A DNA stretch of 18,641 bases from Alphaproteobacteria bacterium (lineage in GTDB: Bacteria > Pseudomonadota > Alphaproteobacteria > CAAGCB01 > CAG-977), in NCBI GenBank assembly GCA_900768845.1, contig CAAGEK010000039.1, forward strand, positions 1 to 18,641. Reading direction: 5' to 3'. Of the stretch, positions 14,623-18,641 are shown piece by piece. The translations under genes and the position numbers were made by a program. Below the pieces are notes generated by a model. It ran no database searches. It was given only the letters and a program-made list of their open reading frames with translations, and was not told the origin of the DNA. How positions within the stretch are numbered: position 1 is the stretch's first letter; every line of letters starts with the position of its first letter.

Positions 14623-14652
14623 AATTCGTTTTTAATAAGGAAGTCCGCAAAC

Positions 14653-14778
14653 TTAGCCCTGACGAGCCTTCATGCGCGGGTTCTTCTTATTGATGACATA
14701 GACGCGACCTTTTCTGCGTACGACTTTGCAGTCTTTGTCACGCAGTTTCGCGGATTTCAGGGAATTACGAACTTTCAT
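14653..14778 (-). CDS. rpmJ: 50S ribosomal protein L36
   Basis: A 41-residue product starting MKVRNSLKSAKLRDKDCKVV and ending NPRMKARQG, the classic L36 pattern, with VRRKGRVYVINKKN in the middle. L36 is one of the smallest large-subunit proteins and binds 23S rRNA. Only one cysteine is visible (DKDCKVV), so this looks like the zinc-free C-minus type common in alphaproteobacteria rather than the four-ligand zinc form. GAGGA lies about 9 nt before the ATG. It is a single-gene unit with its own promoter and terminator. Confidence 0.97.
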   Translation of the reverse strand: MKVRNSLKSAKLRDKDCKVVRRKGRVYVINKKNPRMKARQG

Positions 14779-14822
14779 AATTTAAATCCTCAATCTAGAC
14801 GCCTTCTTGATGAAGACAGATG

Positions 14823-14851
14823 ACAATACCTGTTTTATCGTGTAATGTCAA
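14823..14851 (-). promoter_or_regulatory. rpmJ promoter
   Basis: On the minus strand TTGACA (14851-14846) and TATTGT (14828-14823) are separated by 17 bp, about 45 bp upstream of the rpmJ ATG. The -35 is perfect and the -10 matches at four positions. Confidence 0.7.
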
Positions 14852-14896
14852 TGTCTGAAAGTTTGATATTATTAAAAATATCCCGAGGAGTTTTTT

Positions 14897-15679
14897 ATGT
14901 TGAAATCTTTTTTGGTTTTTGGGGCTTTAGCTTTGACGGCGGGGTGCGTCCTGTTTCCCGATTACGGTACACAGACAAAGGAACAGGCGGCTTTCGTCGC
15001 TTCGGCCAAAGAATATGCCCTGCAACCGCCGCCGCCCGCAACCGTATTTACGGGAACGGAAACGACCTATCAAAAAAATTACAAGCTTAACGAGCGCATG
15101 GTGGTTAAAAACGGCGAATCCATGATTCGTATTCAGGCGTTCAAACAGCATAATTACATTCATTCCAAAATGCTTTTGGAAAAGGGATTCGAGCTGAAAA
15201 CAAAGCTGGACGAGTTTGAAATCAAATCCGGCGAATATCCGATTTTGGGGATGTTGGATTATCAGGGGGAAACCTTTTACGTTTTCGCCATCAATTCAAA
15301 AATGCGCTTTGTCACGAATCTGGAAGGTGCGGTTCAACCGTTCGTGTTGTACCATTCGCCCGATTCCGCAAATGACAAAGTCAGCTTTATTCCGGAAATC
15401 GTGACGGTTTCGCCGAAAAACGCGGTTTTGACACGCGTCACGTCGTTTCGGGAAAACGCCATCCCGTCAACGGATTATGAAATTATGTATGACGGGATTA
15501 AAAACGATAAAATCAGCCTGTTTTACAAATATTCGGTACCGGGGACGAACGGAGGAAAGGGATCGTTTGACACATACACCTATCCTTTGAACACGACGAT
15601 GATTTCTTTGAAAGGCGTGTTGTTCCGCGTGTTGCGCGCCGATAACGAACAAATTGAAATGATTCCGTTGAAGGACTGA
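14897..15679 (+). CDS. Putative lipoprotein, 260 aa
   Basis: A short signal sequence (MLKSFLVFGALALTAGC) ends in the lipobox LTAGC with Cys17 as the lipidated residue, so the protein is probably anchored in an envelope membrane. The mature part has a Pro-rich start (LQPPPPATVF) and then a beta-rich, water-soluble body without recognisable motifs: alternating strands such as ETFYVFAINSKMRFV and KISLFYKYSVPG. No catalytic residues stand out. The family is unknown to me. A GAGGAG site lies 6 nt before the ATG. It is divergent from rpmJ and is followed by its own strong terminator, so it is monocistronic. Confidence 0.85.
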   Translation: MLKSFLVFGALALTAGCVLFPDYGTQTKEQAAFVASAKEYALQPPPPATVFTGTETTYQKNYKLNERMVVKNGESMIRIQAFKQHNYIHSKMLLEKGFELKTKLDEFEIKSGEYPILGMLDYQGETFYVFAINSKMRFVTNLEGAVQPFVLYHSPDSANDKVSFIPEIVTVSPKNAVLTRVTSFRENAIPSTDYEIMYDGIKNDKISLFYKYSVPGTNGGKGSFDTYTYPLNTTMISLKGVLFRVLRADNEQIEMIPLKD

Positions 15680-15694
15680 ACTTTTTTACGGATG

Positions 15695-15724
15695 AAAAGC
15701 CCCCCGCACACGGGGGCTTTTTTG
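15695..15724 (+). terminator. Rho-independent terminator of the lipoprotein gene
   Basis: AAAAGCCCCC and GGGGGCTTTT pair around a short loop (CGCACAC) and end in a T-run, 15 nt after the stop. The A-run on the left gives it potential on the minus strand as well. The following 187 bp up to the next start (15725-15911) show no gene and no promoter with acceptable spacing. Confidence 0.9.
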
Positions 15725-15911
15725 TTTCCTTGACAAGACGTCGCAGATGCGCAAGGATTATAAACAGAGCGACGGATTAACGCTTGCTGCCGGCCATGGG
15801 CGAACTCGGATGAGATAATCTTCATATATCGGAACAGCTTTTATCCTTTCAGGGGGATTTTTGACAGGCCGGCGTCAGAATATTTTTCCCCGTATCGTAA
15901 GGAAAAAAGCC

Positions 15912-17198
15912 ATGACAGATACTCTTTTACCCCAAACGCAGGAAACGGTGCGGTCGTTGTTCGAACAGGGCGACTGCCTGACTTTCGATGCTTTATGGTT
16001 GCCTAAAGCCGTATCCTTCGCCAGCAATTTGCATTGGCGGAACGGCAATTGTTTCGTCCGTTCGAAAACGGCGATTTTCCCGTTGCATTATAAGGCCGAA
16101 TTTCATTTTTTCTCAAACGGCACGCTGATTTATGCTTCTTCGGCCAATAAAAACGCGATTGAAAACTTTGAGCGTATCGCCGCCGCCAAAGGTTTTCCCG
16201 TCCGGAGAAAATACGGCAGTTTCAATCCGTCCGAAGGCTATACTTTGTCTTTCATCCGTTCGATAGACAGTTACGCCGTGAACAAATATCCGTATGAAAC
16301 GGATTTGGAAGTCGTTCCTCTTTTGGAAAAGCGGGCTTTTGTCGATGAACTTTTTGCGAACGGGAATGTATGCCTGAGCGCGTCCAAAGATGACAACATC
16401 AAAGCGAACAGGCGCGATTATCTGGCTTTGTTTTCGGACGGCCGCTTTATCGTTTCGGAGGATTACAAAAGTTCGACGGGGATACACAATCCGTATTTGG
16501 TGTATGATTTCGCGTCGACGTACAGGAAACACGTTTGTTTCATGCCCGAATACGTTCCTCGGGATTATTTGGACGCCATTTATGAAAAAGCCGCTCAATT
16601 CGATTGGTTTTTGCCGCGTTCCGCCGCCGAAGCACGCGATGAGGAACGTTATCGCATTCCCGCAGACGATGAAAAGAAAATGCGCGAATTTATTTCCGGA
16701 TTGATACGGGACAATGTTTGTTTAAGCGTTGTGCCCAAAAATCCCCTTTATTCTCCCGAACGGTTCAAGTACGCTTTGTTCGCCGACGGCCGGTTGACGG
16801 TGGATGAAAAACTTTCCCGAATCAGCGTGGAAGATTTGATAAAGCAAATCCGGATTATGCATCCGTCTTTGGAACCCGACTTGCAAAGAGTCCCGTCATT
16901 TTACATTCCCGCGATTTATAAGGCCTTGGAAGAAAAACACAGGCAGGCGAGGGAAGTTTATTTGGAAATCCTGAAACAAAAGGCGAAACGTTTGAAAAGG
17001 ATGTTGAACATCCCGCATCATCAGGCTTTGGAAGAAGTTGCGTGCATGGCCGGATGGAAAAGCTGGCAAGAGGCTTGTCTTGTCGGCGAAGCGCAAGCGC
17101 GTTTTGCCGTTTCCGCCGAAAAAACGAAAAAGGAAATTGCGGCGGCTTTCAACCTTGATCCCGTGAAATGGGAATACGACAGGTCTTTAAAAAAGTAG
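15912..17198 (+). CDS. Hypothetical protein with three related segments, 428 aa
   Basis: No known family was recognised for the whole protein. Three segments look related: each has (N/D)xCL(S/T) followed by a tyrosine or phenylalanine and then L/F-F-S/A-D/N-G-R/T. They fall at about 20-73 (FFSNGTLI), 151-180 (VCLS then LFSDGRFI) and 267-296 (VCLS then LFADGRLT). After the second and third comes a helix ending in a proline-rich turn. The C-terminal 355-390 (KAKRLKRMLNIPHHQALEE then GWKSWQEA) resembles the short helical motif L..L....shxeALExvAxxxGfxsWxxa seen in plasmid- and phage-linked glyoxalase-related proteins; that is a resemblance only. There is no signal peptide or membrane helix. The frame opens at a TTG at 15861; I use the ATG at 15912, preceded by AAGGA. 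Confidence 0.78.
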   Translation: MTDTLLPQTQETVRSLFEQGDCLTFDALWLPKAVSFASNLHWRNGNCFVRSKTAIFPLHYKAEFHFFSNGTLIYASSANKNAIENFERIAAAKGFPVRRKYGSFNPSEGYTLSFIRSIDSYAVNKYPYETDLEVVPLLEKRAFVDELFANGNVCLSASKDDNIKANRRDYLALFSDGRFIVSEDYKSSTGIHNPYLVYDFASTYRKHVCFMPEYVPRDYLDAIYEKAAQFDWFLPRSAAEARDEERYRIPADDEKKMREFISGLIRDNVCLSVVPKNPLYSPERFKYALFADGRLTVDEKLSRISVEDLIKQIRIMHPSLEPDLQRVPSFYIPAIYKALEEKHRQAREVYLEILKQKAKRLKRMLNIPHHQALEEVACMAGWKSWQEACLVGEAQARFAVSAEKTKKEIAAAFNLDPVKWEYDRSLKK

Positions 17199-17210
17199 GG
17201 TATTCTTCCG

Positions 17211-17245
17211 AAAAAAAACAGCCCTCCGCGTTCGGGAGGGCTGTT
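17211..17245 (-). terminator. Rho-independent terminator of the surface-protein gene
   Basis: AACAGCCCTCC (17217-17227) and its complement at 17235-17245 form an 11-bp perfect stem with a 7-nt loop. On the minus strand it is followed by eight T, and it lies 14 nt past the stop of the gene ending at 17260. On the plus strand it has no T-run but may still act after the 428-residue gene. Confidence 0.88.
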
Positions 17246-17259
17246 CCAGTTATGCCTGA

Positions 17260-18641
17260 TTAATTGCAATATTCCGTGAACGGATCGCCGATGCCTTCCT
17301 CTAATTCGATTTTTACAACTTTATTTTCTGAGGCTTTGAGGCAAGCATAGCTTCCTATTTGAATTTTTGCTCCGGCAGATACGGACAGGCTTGGAAAATT
17401 CAGTTCCCTCACTCCTAAAATTGCGCCCGATGAACTTATGGAAGAGGTGGAAGAGTCGGAATTGGCCGACAGGATACCTTCTCCGCTTGTTGATGTAACG
17501 GAACTATTGATTTCAATCGAACCTACACTGCGTACAATCACGTCGTCTTGTATTGCGTTTTGGATCGTAACCGGCGCATTTATCGTTATTTTTCCGGAAA
17601 AAGACTCAATTGCGACACACGGCCAGCTGGACACTCTGAGACATTTAATCGTTGTCGTTCCGTTAATTGTAATGGGGGCTTTATATGTACCCAATGCTTC
17701 CCATGCGTTGAAAATGTTACCGTTCGCATTTAAAGTAATGAAACTGTCATTGTCTTCTTGAAACGGCGTACGGATTCCCTGATAAAACATGCTGTTTAAT
17801 TTTACGGGGCCGTCCGCGACGAAAGAACTGTCCTTTTCTAAATCAATTCCGCCGTGGCAATTTCCATCCATATCCATGGTTAAAGATCCCGTATTTTTTA
17901 CCGATACGGCTGAAAACTCGTCTGTTTCAATTCCGGAACTGACAAAAGAGGCTTTTAAATTTAACGCTCCGTAAATATCTATTTTGCCGTTTTTTGTGCT
18001 TTTTAAAACGGCCAAATTTTGGAATGCTTCAAGAAGAACGTTTCCTTGAAAAGTCAGCTTTTCTCCGGATATGACATATTGTGCTGACTTCATTGTTGAA
18101 ACGGAGGCGTTTTTAATGATTCCGCTTCCTTCCATACCGTTTTTGGATCGGTCGTCGAAAGTGAATTGTATCGCTATTTCTTCGATGTTTCCGTTATTGA
18201 ACGTCAGCGTGTCCGAAGTGCTTAAAACCGTTCTTTTTGCTTCCTTGCAAACGGAAATGTCAGAAAAATATGAAGGGCCGACCAGTTTTTTGCTTCCCAG
18301 ATTGATTGGCGCGGCGATTGTTAAGTCATCCGTTACGGCAATAATGTTTTTACCCGAACTTATTGCCGTTGTGAATGAATCCGCATCCGTGGCGACGGCG
18401 ACGTCATTTCTTGAAGCCAGCAACATTGTTCCGCAATCGGACATGACGCACTGCTTTGTTTCCGCATCGCAAGTATAGCCTTCGGGACAGTTTGCATCAC
18501 TCTCACACGAACACGTTGCTTTGTGCGCCCCCGCAACCGTGCAAATCAAATCGCCCGCACACGCCGAAGGACAAACCGGAACACACAAAGACGCCCCCGT
18601 ATCACACCTCTGATCATTCGCACACGCCGCATCCGACGTAC
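17260..18641 (-). CDS. Cys-rich, beta-helix-like surface protein (5' end cut off)
   Basis: The frame stays open to the right edge, so the N terminus is missing; 459 residues are visible. The first 70 or so are very Cys-rich, with short EGF- or Dickkopf-like modules: ACANDQRCDTGASLCVPVC and CSCESDANCPEGYTCD. After Cys-Gly-Thr (about residue 70) the protein changes to about 390 residues of Ser/Thr/Asn-rich, aperiodic beta repeats such as APITINGTTTIK and KITINAPVTIQN, which suggest a right-handed parallel beta-helix like pectin-lyase or adhesin folds. It ends EYCN with no visible C-terminal anchor. The coding sequence looks more A/T-rich than its neighbours. Probably exported and surface-exposed, likely an adhesin or binding protein; the fold and role are inference. 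A terminator follows. Confidence 0.85.
   Translation of the reverse strand, partial: TSDAACANDQRCDTGASLCVPVCPSACAGDLICTVAGAHKATCSCESDANCPEGYTCDAETKQCVMSDCGTMLLASRNDVAVATDADSFTTAISSGKNIIAVTDDLTIAAPINLGSKKLVGPSYFSDISVCKEAKRTVLSTSDTLTFNNGNIEEIAIQFTFDDRSKNGMEGSGIIKNASVSTMKSAQYVISGEKLTFQGNVLLEAFQNLAVLKSTKNGKIDIYGALNLKASFVSSGIETDEFSAVSVKNTGSLTMDMDGNCHGGIDLEKDSSFVADGPVKLNSMFYQGIRTPFQEDNDSFITLNANGNIFNAWEALGTYKAPITINGTTTIKCLRVSSWPCVAIESFSGKITINAPVTIQNAIQDDVIVRSVGSIEINSSVTSTSGEGILSANSDSSTSSISSSGAILGVRELNFPSLSVSAGAKIQIGSYACLKASENKVVKIELEEGIGDPFTEYCN

Noticed and set aside
15725..15911. Possible promoter TTGACA at 15861
   Set aside because: The only following -10-like hexamer (TATTTT) is 14 bp away, too close, so I could not support a promoter for the 428-residue gene.

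Overview
The window looks like part of an alphaproteobacterial chromosome of moderate GC. Four things point there: a circularly permuted two-piece tmRNA gene with the tag ANDNRTQVALAA, a 41-residue L36 of the alphaproteobacterial type, an SspB / class I fumarase / ribbon-helix-helix cluster, and an hflK-hflC-DUF2065-Do protease run. A large cysteine-rich, beta-helix-like surface protein at the right edge and a GT2/GT-B glycosyltransferase suggest a host- or surface-associated lifestyle, but that is inference; the species cannot be named from this sequence.

Layout, left to right. 1-309 is a minisatellite of 13 units of 23 or 25 bp that probably continues beyond the window. 425-2075 (minus) is an unrecognised two-gene unit. 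2076-2329 has no gene but carries an imperfect ~60-bp repeat. 2330-5758 (minus) is a co-directional block read in the order ssrA (two-piece tmRNA), sspB, class I fumarase, ribbon-helix-helix protein, DUF1796 putative papain-like protease. ssrA tags stalled nascent chains and SspB delivers tagged proteins to ClpXP, so the tag and its adaptor are neighbours here.

A compact bidirectional promoter region (about 5765-5870) fires ssrA leftward and thyX rightward. The rightward run thyX-hflK-hflC-DUF2065-degP-holC (5881-10926) has overlaps or very short gaps at every junction and looks like one operon: flavin-dependent thymidylate synthesis, then inner-membrane and periplasmic protein quality control, then the chi subunit of DNA polymerase III. 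A small membrane-anchored unknown (10985-11308, minus) converges on it.

11486-14586 (plus) is a two-gene unit: a 701-residue two-domain glycosyltransferase and an RluD-family pseudouridine synthase. rpmJ (minus) follows with its own promoter and terminator. Then come a lipoprotein of unknown function (plus), an unrecognised 428-residue protein with three related segments (plus), and the truncated surface protein entering from the right edge (minus).

No tRNA, rRNA, insertion sequence, integrase, CRISPR array or prophage gene was seen. Starts were moved from the longest open frame to the best ribosome-binding-site-supported codon where noted.
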